Source: Chamaelirium japonicum | Taxonomy: Eukaryota > Streptophyta > Magnoliopsida > Liliales > Melanthiaceae | Assembly: GCA_947650365.1 (NCBI GenBank) | Contig: OX393557.1 | Location: forward strand, 558,001 to 622,000 | Direction of reading: 5' to 3' | Length of the DNA: 64,000 bases | Shown here: piece after piece, positions 15,895 through 27,508 of the stretch | How positions within the stretch are numbered: position 1 is the first letter of the stretch | Layout: each line of letters opens with the position of its first letter | Notes under the pieces: generated by a model | The model's input: only the letters and a program-made list of their open reading frames with translations | The model's database searches: none | What the model was told of the DNA's origin: nothing | Translations under genes and position numbers: made by a program

Positions 15895-16545
15895 GCACGA
15901 AAAAACACGATCCACTCACATACGAATAAATTAGAATGAATTAGAATGGATTGTGTGAATGAATTAGAATGGATCGTATGAATGAATTAGAATGGATCGT
16001 GCGAATGAATTAGAATGGATCGTGCGAATGAATTAGAATATGGATCGTACGAAGGAATTAGAATGGATCGTACGAATGAATTCGAATGTATCCTTTCTAA
16101 TTCATTCGTACGATCCATTCTAATTCCTTCGTACGATCCATTCTAATTCATTCGTACTATCCATTCTAATTCATTCGCACGATCCATTCTAATTCATTCG
16201 TACGATCCATTCTATTTCATTCATACGATCCATTCTAATTCATTCATACGATCTATTCTAATTCTTTCGCACGGATGTATCCATTCTAATTCATTCATAT
16301 GATCCATTCTAATTCATTCGCACGATCCATTCTAATTCATTCATACAATCCATTCTAATTCTTTTGCACGAATGTATCCATTCTAATTCATTCGTTCGAT
16401 CCATTCTAATTCATTCGTACGATCCATTCTAATTCATTCGCACGATCCATTCTAATTCATGCATACGATCCAATCTAATTCATTCATACGATCCATTCTA
16501 ATTCATTCGCACGAATGTATCCATTCTAATTCATTCGTACATGTA
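15895..16545 (-). repeat. Complete 651-bp inversion module, reversed copy
   Basis: Read on the minus strand this is TACATGTA (16538-16545), F block, GAATTC (16078-16083), R block, then the 29-bp tag (15895-15923). The TACATGTA-GAATTC centres are 461 bp apart, and GAATTC and tag are 160 bp apart, identical to the plus-strand copies. Confidence 0.85.
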
Positions 16546-17219
16546 TGAATGAATTAGAATGGATCGTACGAATGAATTAGAGTTGATACATTCGTGCGAA
16601 TGAATTAGAATGGATCGTACGAATGAATTAGATTGGATCGTATGAATGAATTATAATGGATCATGCGAATGAATTAGAATAGATCATACGAATGAATTAG
16701 AATGGATCGTACGAATGAATTAGAATGGATACATTCGTGCAAAAGAATTAGAATGGATTGTATGAATGAATTAGAATGGATCGTGCGAATGAATTAGAAT
16801 GGATACATTCGTGCGAATGAATTAGAATGGATCGTATGAATGAATTAGATTGGATCGTATGAATGAATTAGAATGGATCGTGCGAATGAATTAGAATGGA
16901 TCGTACGAATGAATTAGAATGGATCGTTTGAATGAATTAGAATGGATCATACTTATGAATTAGAATGGGTCATACGAATGAAATAGAATGGATCTTACGA
17001 AGGAATTAGAAAGGATCGTACAAACGAATTAGAATGGATCGTATGAATGAAATAGAATAGATCGTACGAATGAATTAGAATGGATCGTATGAATGAATTA
17101 GATTGGATCGTATGAATGAATTAGAATGGATTGTACGAATGAAATAGAATAGATCGTACGAATGAATTAGAATGGATCGTGCGAATGAATTAGAATGGGT
17201 CGTACGAATGAATTAGAAT

Positions 17220-17238
17220 GGATACACGATCCAGATCC
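17220..17238 (-). repeat. F-to-R junction motif, reversed
   Basis: Reverse complement of GGATCTGGATCGTGTATCC, which replaces a normal unit boundary where the array turns from F to R. Confidence 0.75.
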
Positions 17239-18188
17239 ATTCTTATTCATTCGCACAATCTATTCTAATTCATTCGTAGGATCCATTCTAATTCATTACT
17301 ATGATCCATTCTAATTCATTCATACGATCCATTCTAATTCATTCGTACGATCCATTCTAATTCATTCGCACGATCCATTCTAATTCATTCATACGATCCA
17401 TTCTAATTCATTCGTACGATCTATTCTATTTCATTCGTACAATCCATTCTTACTCAATCGTATGATCCATTCTAATCCATTCGCACAATCTATTCTAATT
17501 CATTCGTACGATCCATTCTATTTCATTCGTACGATCTATTCTATTTCATTCGTACAATCCATTCTAATTCATTCATACGATCCAATCTAATTCATTCATA
17601 CGATCCATTCTAATTCATTCGTACGATCAATTCTATTTCATTCATACGATCCATTCCAATTCGTTTGTACGATCCTTTCTAATTCCTTCGTACGATCCAT
17701 TCTATTTCATTCGTATGACCCATTCTAATTCATAAGTACGATCCATTCTAATTCATTCAAACGATCCATTCTAATTCATTCGTACAATCCATTCTAATTC
17801 ATTCATACGATCCATTCTAATTCATTCGTATGATCCATTCTAATTCATTCATACGATCCATTCTAATTCATTCATACGATCCAATCTAATTCATTCATAC
17901 GATCCATTCTAATTCATTCGCACGAATGCATCCATTCTAATTCATTCGCACGATCCATTCTAATTCATTCATACAATCCATTCTAATTCTTTTGCACGAA
18001 TGTATCCATTCTAATTCATTCGTACGATCCATTCTAATTCATTCGTATGATCTATTCTAATTCATTCGCATGATCCATTATAATTCATTCATACGATCCA
18101 ATCTAATTCATTCGTACGATCCATTCTAATTCATTCGCACGAATGTATCAACTCTAATTCATTCGTACGATCCATTCTAATTCATTCA

Positions 18189-18816
18189 TACATGTACGAA
18201 TGAATTAGAATGGATACATTCGTGCGAATGAATTAGAATGGATCGTATGAATGAATTAGATTGGATCGTATGCATGAATTAGAATGGATCGTGCGAATGA
18301 ATTAGAATGGATCGTACGAATGAATTAGAATGGATCGAACGAATGAATTAGAATGGATACATTCGTGCAAAAGAATTAGAATGGATTGTATGAATGAATT
18401 AGAATAGATCGTGCGAATGAATTAGAATGGATCATACGAATGAATTAGAATGGATACATTCTTGCGAAAGAATTAGAATAGATCGTATGAATGAATTAGA
18501 ATGGATCGTATGAATGAAATAGAATGGATCGTACGAATGAATTAGAATGGATCGTGCGAATGAATTAGAATGGATCGTACGAATGAATTAGAATGGATCG
18601 TACGAAGGAATTAGAATGGATCGTACGAATGAATTAGAAAGGATACATTCGAATTCATTCGTACGATCCATTATAATTCCTTCGTACGATCCATATTCTA
18701 ATTCATTCTCACGATCCATTCTAATTCATTCACACGATCCATTCTAATTCATTCACACAATCCAATCTAATTCATTCTAATTTATTCGTATGTGAGTGGA
18801 TCATGTTTTTTCGTGC
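18189..18816 (+). repeat. Inversion module, 628-bp copy
   Basis: TACATGTA (18189-18196), GAATTC (18651-18656) and the 29-bp tag (18788-18816) are in the usual order. The first arm is the standard 461 bp. The second arm is 137 bp, exactly one 23-bp unit shorter than the usual 160. The tag has one change, GATCATG for GATCGTG. Confidence 0.85.
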
Positions 18817-21800
18817 TAATGAATTAGAATGGATCGTACGAATGAATTAGAATGGATACATTCGTGCGAAAGAATTAGAATGGATCGTATGAATGAATTA
18901 GATTAGATCATATAAATGAATTAGAATGGATCGTACGAATGAATTAGAATGGATCGTGCTAATGAATTAGAATGGATCATTCGAATGAATTAGAATGGAT
19001 CGTGCGAATGAATTAGAATGGATCGTACGAATGAATTAGAGTGGATCGTACGAATGAATTAAAATGGATCGTTCGAATGAATTAGAATAGATTGTGCGAA
19101 TGAATTAGAATGGATCGTACGAATGAATTAGAAAGGATACATTTGTCCGAATGAATTAGAATGGATCGTATGAGTGTGAATGAATTAGAATGGATCGTGC
19201 GAATGAATTAGAATGGATCGTATTAATGAATTAGAATGGATCGTGCGAATGAATTAGAATGGATCATACGAATGAGTAAGAATGGATCGTGCGAATGAAT
19301 TAGAATGGATCATATGAATGAATTAGAATGGATAGTATGAATGAATTAGAATGGATCGTGCGAATAAATTAGAATGGATCGTATGAATGAATTAGAATAG
19401 ATTGTGCGAATGAATTAGAATGGATCGTACGAAGGAATTAGAATGGATACATTCGTGCGAATGAATTAGAATGGATCATATGAATGAATTAGAATCGATC
19501 GTACGAATGAATTAGAATGGATCATGCGAATGAATTAGAATGGATCGTGCGAATGAATTAGAATGGATCGTCCGAATGAAATAGAATGGATTGTACGAAT
19601 GAGATAGAATGTATCGTACGAATGAATTAGAATGGATACATTCATGTGAATGAATTAGAATTGATCATACGAATGAATTAGAATGGATTCATTCGTGCGA
19701 ATGAATTAGAATGGATCGTACGAATGAGTAAGAATGGATCGTACGAATGAATTAGAATGGATTGAATTAGAATGAATCGTACGAATGAATTAGAATGGAT
19801 CGTACGAATGAATTAGAATGGATCGTACGAATGAATTAGAATGGATTGAATTAGAATGAATCGTATGAATGAATTAGAATGAATCATACCGTACGAATGA
19901 ATTAGAATGGATCATACGAAGGAATTAGAATGGATCGTACGAATGAATTAGAATGGATCGTACGAATGAATTAGAATGGATCGTACGAAGGAATTAGAAT
20001 GGATCGTACGAAGGAATTAGAATGGATAGTACGAATGAATTAGAATGGATACCTTCGTGCAAATGAATTAGAATGGATCGTACGAATGAGTAAGAATGGA
20101 TCGTACGAATGAAATAGAATGGATCGTATGAATGAATTAGAATGGATCGTGCGAATGAATTAGAATGGATCGTACGAATGAATTAGAATAGATTGTGCGA
20201 ATGAATTAGAATGGATCGTACGAATGAATTAGAATGGATCGTACGAATGAATTAGAATGGATCGTATGAATGAATTAGAATGGATAGTGCGAATGAATTA
20301 GAATGGATCGTACGAATGAAATAGAATGGATTCGAACGAATGTATCCATTCTAATTCATTCGTACGATCCATTCTAATTCATTCGTACAATCCATTCTAA
20401 TTCATTCATACGATCCATTCGCATTCACTCAAATGATCCATTCTAATTCATTCATATGATCCATTCTAATTCATTCGCACGAATGTATCCATTCTAATTC
20501 ATTCGTACGATCCATTCTAATTCATTTCTACGAATGTATCCACTCTAATTCATTCATACGATCCATTCTAATTCATTCGCACGAATGTATCCATTCCAAT
20601 TCATTCGTACGATCCATTCTAATTCATTCGCACAATCTTTTCTAATTCATTCGTACGATCAATTCTAATTCATTAGCATGATCCATTCTAATTCATTCGT
20701 ACGATCTATTCTATTTCATTCGTACAATCCATTCTTACTCAATCGTATGATCCATTCTAATCCATTCGCACAATCTATTCTAATTCATTCGTACGATCCA
20801 TTCTATTTCATTCGTACGATCCATTCTAATTCATACGATCCATTCTATTTCATTCATATGATCCCTTTTAATTCATTCGCACGATCCATTCTAATTCATT
20901 CATACGATCCATTCTAATTCATTCGTACGATCTATTCTAATTTCTTCGTATGATCTATTCTAATTCCTTCGTACGATCCATTCTAATTCCTTCGTACGAT
21001 CCATTCAAATTCATTCGCACGAATCTATCCATTCTAATTCATTCGTACGATCCATTCTAATTCATTCGCACGATCCATTCTAATTCATTAATACGATCCA
21101 ATCTAATTCATTCATACGATCTATTCTAATTCATTCGCACGAATATATCCTTTCTAATTCATTCGTACGATCCATTCTAATTCATTCACACAATCTATTC
21201 TAATTCATTAGTACGATCCATTCTAATTCATTCGTAAGATCCATTCTAATTCATTAGCACGATCCAAATTCATTTATCCGTACGATCTATTCTATTTCAT
21301 TCATACGATCCGTTCTAATTCATTCATACGATCCATTCTAATTCATTCGCATGAATGTATCCATTCTAATTCATTCGTACGATCCATTCTAATTCATTCG
21401 CACAATCTATTTTAATTCATTCATACGATCCATCCTAATTCATTCGCACGAATGTATCCATTCTAATTCATTCGTACAATCCATTCTATTTCATTCGTAC
21501 GATCCATTCTTACTCATTCGTACGATCTATTCGTATCCATTCTAATTCATTCGTACGATCTACTCTAATTCATTCGTACGATCCATTCTAATTCATTAAT
21601 ATGATCCAATCTAATTCATTCATATGATCCATTCTAATTCATTCGTACGATCCATTCTAATTCATTCGCACAATCTATTCTAATTCATTCGTACGATCAA
21701 TTCTAATTCATTAGCATAATCCATTCTAATTCATTCGTACGATCTATTCTATTTCATTCGTACAATCCATTCTTACTCAATCGTATGATCCATTCTAATC

Positions 21801-23729
21801 CATTCGCACAATCTATTCTAATTCATTCGTACGATCCATTCTATTTCATTCGTACGATCCATTCTAATTCATACGATCCATTCTATTTCATTCATACGAT
21901 CCATTTTAATTCATTCGCACGATCCATTCTAATTCATTCATACGATCCATTCTAATTCATTCGTACGATCCATTCTAATTTCTTCGTATGATCTATTCTA
22001 ATTCCTTCGTACGATCCATTCTAATTCCTTCATACGATCCATTCAAATTCATTCGCACGAATCTATCCATTCTAATTCATTCGTACGATCCATTCTAATT
22101 CATTCGCACGATCTATTCTAATTCATTAATACGATCCAATCTAATTCACTCATACGATCTATTCTAATTCATTCGCACGAATATATCCTTTCTAATTCAT
22201 TCGTACGATCCATTCTAATTCATTCGCACAATCTATTCTAATTCATTAGTACGATCCATTCTAATTCATTAGTACGATCCATTCTAATTCATTAGTACGA
22301 ATGAATTAGAATAGATTCATTCTAATTCATTAGTACTATCCATTCTAATTCCTTCGTACGATCCATTCTAATTCCTTCGTACGATCCATTCTAATTCATT
22401 CGTACGATCCACTCTAATTCCTTCGTTTGATCCATTCTAATTCATTCGTACGGTATGATTCATTCTAATTCATTCGTACGATTCATTCTAATTCAATCCA
22501 TTCTAATTCATTCGTACAATCTATTCTAATTCATTAGTACTATCCATTCTAATTCCTTCGTACGATCCATTCTAATTCCTTCGTACGATCCATTCTAATT
22601 CATTCGTACGATCCATTCTAATTCCTTCGTATGATCCATTCTAATTCATTCGTACGGTATGATTCATTCTAATTCATTCGTACGATTCATTCGAATTCAA
22701 TCCATTCTAATTCATTCGTACGATCCATTCTAATTCATTCGTACGATCCATTCTAATTCATTCGTACGATTCATTCTAATTCAATCCATTCAAATTCATT
22801 CGTACGATCCATTCTTACTCATTCGTACGATCCATTCTAATTCATTCGCACGAATGAATCCATTCTAATTCATTCGTATGATCCATTCTAGTTCATTCGC
22901 AAGAATGTATCCATTCTAATTCATTCGTACGATCCATTCTATCTCATTCGTACGATCCATTCTATTTCATTCGTACGATCCATTCTAATTCATTCGCATG
23001 ATCCATTCTAATTCATTCGCATGATCCATTCTAATTCATTCGTACGATCGATTCTAATTCATTCAGACGATCCATTCTAATTCATTCGCACGAATGTATC
23101 CATTCTAATTCATTCGTACGATCCATTCTAATTCATTCGCACAATCTATTCTAATTCATTCATACGATCCATTCTAATTTATTCGCACGATCCATTCTAA
23201 TTCATTCATACGATCCATTCTAATTCATTCATATGATCCATTCTAATTCATTCGCACGATCCATTCTTACTTATTTCTACGATCCATTCTAATTCATTCG
23301 AACGATCCATTCTAATTCATTAATACGATCCATTCTAATTCATTCGCATGATCCATTCTAATTCATTCACACTCATACGATCCATTCTAATTCATTCGCA
23401 TGAATGTATCCTTTCTAATTCATTCGTACGATCCATTCAAATTCATTCGCACAATCTATTCTAATTCATTCGAACGATCCATTCTAATTCATTCGTACGA
23501 TCCATTCTAATTCATTCGTAACATCCATTCTAATTCAGTCGCACGATCGATTCTAATTCATTCGCACAATCCATTCTAATTCATTAGCACGATCCATTGT
23601 AATTCATTCGTACGATCAATTCTAATTCATTTATACGATCCAATCTAATTCATTCATACGATCCATTCTAATTCTTTCGCACGAATGTATCCATTCTAAT
23701 TCATTCGTACGATCCATTCTAATTCATTA

Positions 23730-23918
23730 GCACGAAAAAACACGATCCACTCACATACGAATAAATTAGAATGAATTAGAATGGATTGTGTGAATGAATT
23801 AGAATGGATCGTATGAATGAATTAGAATGGATCGTGCGAATGAATTAGAATGGATCGTGCGAAGGAATTAGAATATGGATCGTACGAAGGAATTAGAATG
23901 GATCGTACGAATGAATTC
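23730..23918 (-). repeat. Partial inversion module, reversed: tag and GAATTC
   Basis: The reverse complement of the 29-bp tag (23730-23758) stands 160 bp from GAATTC (23913-23918), as in full copies. The R block that follows does not reach a TACATGTA junction. Confidence 0.8.
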
Positions 23919-24882
23919 GAATGTATCCTTTCTAATTCATTCGTACGATCCATTCTAATTCCTTCATACGATCCATTCTAATTCATTCGTACGATCCATT
24001 CTAATTCATTCGCACGATCCATTCTAATTCATTCGTACGATCCATTCTAATTCATGCCCATGAATGTATCCATTCTAATTCATTTGCACGAATGTATCCA
24101 TTCTAATTCATTCGTACGATCCATTTAAATTCATTCATACGATCCGTTCTAATTCATTCGTACAATCCATTCTAATTCTTTCACACGATTCATTCTAATT
24201 CATTCATACGATCCATTCTATTTCATTCGTACGATCCATTCTTACTCATTCGTACGATCCATTCTAATTCATTTGCACGAAGGTATCCATTCTAATTCAT
24301 TCGTACTATCCATTCTAATTCCTTCGTACGATCCATTCTAATTCCTTCGTACGATCCATTCTAATTCATTCGTACGATCCATTCTAATTCCTTCGTATGA
24401 TCCATTCTAATTCATTCGTACGAATGAATTTGAATGGATCGTGCGAATGAATTAGAATGGATCGTTCGAATGAATTAGAATGGATTAGAATGGATCGTAC
24501 GAATGAATTAGAATGGATCGTACGAAGGAATTAGAATGGATCGTATGAAGGAATTAGAATGGATAGTACGAATGAATTAGAATAGATCGTACGAATAAAA
24601 TAGTATGGATCGTACGAATGAATTAGAATAGATTGTGCGAATGGATTAGAATGGATCATACGATTGAGTAAGAATGGATTGTACGAATGAAATAGAATAG
24701 ATCGTACGAATGAATTAGAATGGATCGTATGAATGAATTAGAATGGATCGTGCGAATGAATTAGAATGGATCGTACGAATGAATTAGAATGGATCGTATG
24801 AATGAATTAGAATGGCTCGTAGTAATGAATTAGAATGGATCCTACGAATGAATTAGAATAGATTGTGTGAATGAATTAGAAT

Positions 24883-24901
24883 GGATCTGGATCGTGTATC
24901 C
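24883..24901 (+). repeat. F-to-R junction motif
   Basis: GGATCTGGATCGTGTATCC sits exactly where an F block ends and an R block begins. It is followed by a CGTACGACC variant unit shared with the 49846 and 60374 copies. Confidence 0.75.
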
Positions 24902-25220
24902 ATTCTTATTCATTCGTACGACCCATTCTAATTCATTCGCACGATCCATTCTAATTCATTCGTACGATCTATTCTATTTTATTCGTACAATCCATTCTAA
25001 TTCATTCATACGATCCAATCTAATTCATTCATACGATCCATTCTAATTCATTCGTACGATCTATTCTATTTCATTCATACGATCCATTCTAATTCATTCG
25101 CATGATCCATTATAATTCATTCATACGATCCAATCTAATTCATTCGTACGATCCATTCTAATTCATTCGCACGAATGTATCAACTCTAATTCATTCGTAC
25201 GATCCATTCTAATTCATTCA

Positions 25221-25848
25221 TACATGTACGAATGAATTAGAATGGATACATTCGTGCGAATGAATTAGAATGGATCGTATGAATGAATTAGATTGGATCG
25301 TATGCATGAATTAGAATGGATCGTGCGAATGAATTAGAATGGATCGTACGAATGAATTAGAATGGATCGAACGAATGAATTAGAATGGATACATTCGTGC
25401 AAAAGAATTAGAATGGATCGTATGAATGAATTAGAATGGATCGTGCGAATGAATTAGAATGGATACATTCGTGCGAAAGAATTAGAATAGATCGTATGAA
25501 TGAATTAGAATGGATCGTATGAATGAAATAGAATGGATCGTACGAATGAATTAGAACGGATCATGCGAATGAATTAGAATTGATCGTACGAATGAATTAG
25601 AATGGATCGTACGAAGGAATTAGAATGGATCGTACGAAAGAATTAGAAAGGATACATTCGAATTCATTCGTACGATCCATTCTAATTCCTTCATACGATC
25701 CATATTCTAATTCATTCGCACGATCCATTCTAATTCATTCGCACGATCCATTCTAATTCATTCATACGATTCATTCTAATTCATTCACACAATCCATTCT
25801 AATTCATTCTAATTTATTCGTATGTGAGTGGATCGTGTTTTTTCGTGC
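25221..25848 (+). repeat. Inversion module, 628-bp copy next to the retrotransposon
   Basis: TACATGTA (25221-25228), GAATTC (25660-25665) and the tag (25820-25848). Here the first arm is 438 bp, one 23-bp unit shorter than 461, and the second arm is the standard 160. The retrotransposon lies 611 bp downstream of the tag start. Confidence 0.85.
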
Positions 25849-26430
25849 TAATGAATTAGAATGGATCGTACGAATGAATTAGAATGGATACATTCGTGCG
25901 AAAGAATTAGAATAGATCGTATGAATGAATTAGATTGGATCGTATAAATGAATTAGAATGGATCGTACGAATGAATTAGAATGGATCGTGCTAATGAATT
26001 AGAATGGATCGTGCGAATGAATTAGAATGGATCGTGCGAATGAATTAGAATGGATCGTACGAATGAATTAGAATGGATCGTACGAATGAATTAGAATGGA
26101 TCGTTCAAATGAATTAGAATAGATTGTGCGAATGAATTAGAATGGATCGTACGAATGAATTAGAAAGGATACATTCGTGCGAATGAATTAGAATGGATAT
26201 ATGAGTGTGAATGAATTAGAATGGATCGTGCGAATGAATTAGAATGGATCATATTAATGAATTAGAATGGATCGTGCGAATGAATTAGAATGGATCGTAC
26301 GAATGAGTAAGAATGGATCATGCGAATGAATTAGAATGGATCATATGAATGAATTAGAATGGATCGTATGAATGAATTAGAATGGATCGTGCGAATAAAT
26401 TAGAATGGATCGTATGAATGAATTAGAATA

Positions 26431-26435
26431 GATTG
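26431..26435. repeat. Target-site duplication, 5' copy (GATTG)
   Basis: GATTG immediately precedes the 5' LTR and recurs at 39475-39479 after the 3' LTR. Paralogous empty sites, with a single GATTG in the same succession of units, lie at 19400 and 45552, each 612 bp from the 29-bp tag start. The filled site is 611 bp from its own tag, in a copy that has one base less. Confidence 0.93.
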
Positions 26436-26516
26436 TGTTGGGGGTAGTCAAAAACCACATATCTTGGATAGCCCGTCCAGGAGTTGGAACCCTTGGAAGC
26501 CGAGCGTGCCCCTTTT

Positions 26517-26660
26517 CCAGCTCGCAAAGGAGCTCGCCTAACAGCTCGCAAGGAGCTCGCCTAAAAACAGCTCGCAAGGAGCTCGCCCCACAGCTCGCAA
26601 GGAGCTCGCCTAAACAGCTCACAAGGAGCTCGCCTAACAAATCGTAAGGAGCTCGCCCCC
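26517..26660 (+). repeat. LTR tandem repeat 1
   Basis: About six imperfect copies of CAGCTCGCAAGGAGCTCGCC with short CTAA or CA spacers, in U3. The copy in the 3' LTR lies at about 38550-38693. GAGCTC is palindromic, so each unit could form small hairpins. Confidence 0.8.
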
Positions 26661-26766
26661 ACAGGGAGCTGGATGGACACCTTGTATCTGAGTGCAACTC
26701 GCCCCTCCCAGATCCCGTAGGAGCACGCCCTGAATTCTGTAAATGGCTTAGACAAAGAACGCAAAG

Positions 26767-26890
26767 GATCTCGCCCAAGCTCGCCCAGGAGCTCGCCCAA
26801 GCTCGCTCCGGAGCTCGCCCAAGCTCGCTCCGGAGCTCGCCCAAGCTCGCCCAGGAGCTCGCCCAAGCTCGCTCCGGAGCTCGCCCAACT
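26767..26890 (+). repeat. LTR tandem repeat 2 (22-bp unit)
   Basis: The unit is GAGCTCGCCCAAGCTCGC plus TCCG, CCAG or TCAG. The 3' LTR (about 38806-38945) has one more unit than the 5' LTR, which accounts for nearly all of the length difference. Confidence 0.85.
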
Positions 26891-27216
26891 TGCAAAGAGG
26901 TCGCCCCCAGTAAAATCAGCATAAAGATTACCAGGTGTCGAGAACCTACTGAAGCTACGTGGACGATTGTGGTCCACGGAAGCCCATCAGAGTCGGTTTG
27001 AGACCTCCCAGACTTGAACATTCTAGAAGATTCCCCTGGCGGCCACAGAGCCGCAGCTGCTGTCACCCACTACTTCGTCAGGCGAGCTAGACGACAGAGA
27101 ATGTCAGGGGTCCAAGTTCCAAGAACTGTCAGAGACTATTGTGGGCTGGAGCGTGGGGGCCTAGAAGGTGCCGGAAAGAGCTGCCACGCGTCGCACCCCG
27201 ATAGGTCGCCCATGTC

Positions 27217-27223
27217 TATAAAT
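27217..27223 (+). promoter_or_regulatory. TATA box of the 5' LTR
   Basis: TATAAAT within CATGTCTATAAATGCACACC, about 200 bp before the LTR end, is the expected position for a U3 promoter. Transcription would start near 27245-27250, shortly before the R region. Confidence 0.7.
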
Positions 27224-27420
27224 GCACACCCCCAGGCTCCAAAGTACAGGTTCGAAATCCTATTCCCTACCACTTTGGTATACAACAGCTCTCCGTTGTG
27301 CTACCATCACTGACTTGAGCGTCGGAGGGTCTGCGCTCCTAAGGGAGCCAGCCGTTCTCACGTTCTCATTTCTGTCTTGCAGGTGACTCGCAAGGACCAG
27401 TGAAAAATCCCCCAAACATT

Positions 27421-27438
27421 TGGCGCCGTCTGTGGAAT
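27421..27438 (+). promoter_or_regulatory. Primer-binding site
   Basis: TGGCGCCGTCTGTGGAAT begins two bases after the 5' LTR. The TGGCGCC start, complementary to a tRNA 3' end carrying CCA, is common in plant Tat and Athila elements. I do not assign the tRNA species with certainty. Confidence 0.8.
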
Positions 27439-27508
27439 CATCGACTGGTTCCTGCGAGAACGCCCACGACCATACGGTTGTGCGCCGACGGCATTCATAA
27501 CCCCAAAG

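Larger units (their letters stand above)
1..26435. repeat. 23-bp satellite array, left part, with alternating orientation blocks
   Basis: The whole stretch is a tandem array of a 23-bp unit, CGAATGAATTA followed by GAATGGATCGTA (F), or its reverse complement (R). A 28-bp variant carries ATACATTC before GTGCG. No gene is visible. Approximate orientation map: F 100-1197, R 1199-2060, F 2061-2540, R 2541-3485, F 3487-3946, R 3948-4454, F 4455-5294, R 5295-5512, F 5513-6408, R 6409-6528, F 6529-7505, R 7506-7850, F 7851-8681, R 8682-8965, F 8966-9154, R 9155-9300, F 9301-9988, R 9990-10150, F 10180-12856, R 12857-15894, F 15924-16080, R 16081-16541, F 16542-17231, R 17232-18192, F 18193-18653, R 18654-18787, F 18817-20339, R 20340-23729 (with one F unit near 22296-22318), F 23759-23915, R 23916-24420, F 24421-24898, R 24899-25224, F 25225-25662, R 25663-25819, F 25849-26435. 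The first 100 bases flip three times. Short ORFs inside are by-products of the repeat. Confidence 0.97.
26436..27418 (+). repeat. 5' LTR (983 bp)
   Basis: Begins TGTTGGGGG and ends CCCCCAAACA, so it has the usual TG...CA ends and a 5-base G/C inverted terminal match. It matches 38469-39474 almost throughout. A TATA box at 27217 places the U3/R boundary about 30 nt later. U3 holds two tandem-repeat patches rich in GAGCTCGCC. Minus-strand and plus-strand ORFs inside it occur in both LTRs and look like chance products of these repeats. Confidence 0.96.

Noticed and set aside
1-26435. CRISPR-like array of 23-bp direct repeats
   Set aside because: There are no unique spacers; the units abut, flip orientation and lie in a plant repeat context.
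26377-27066. Minus-strand 229-codon ORF and overlapping ORFs within the LTRs
   Set aside because: It runs from the LTR into satellite, consists of GAGCTCGCC repeat translations, and its 3' LTR counterpart ends differently.
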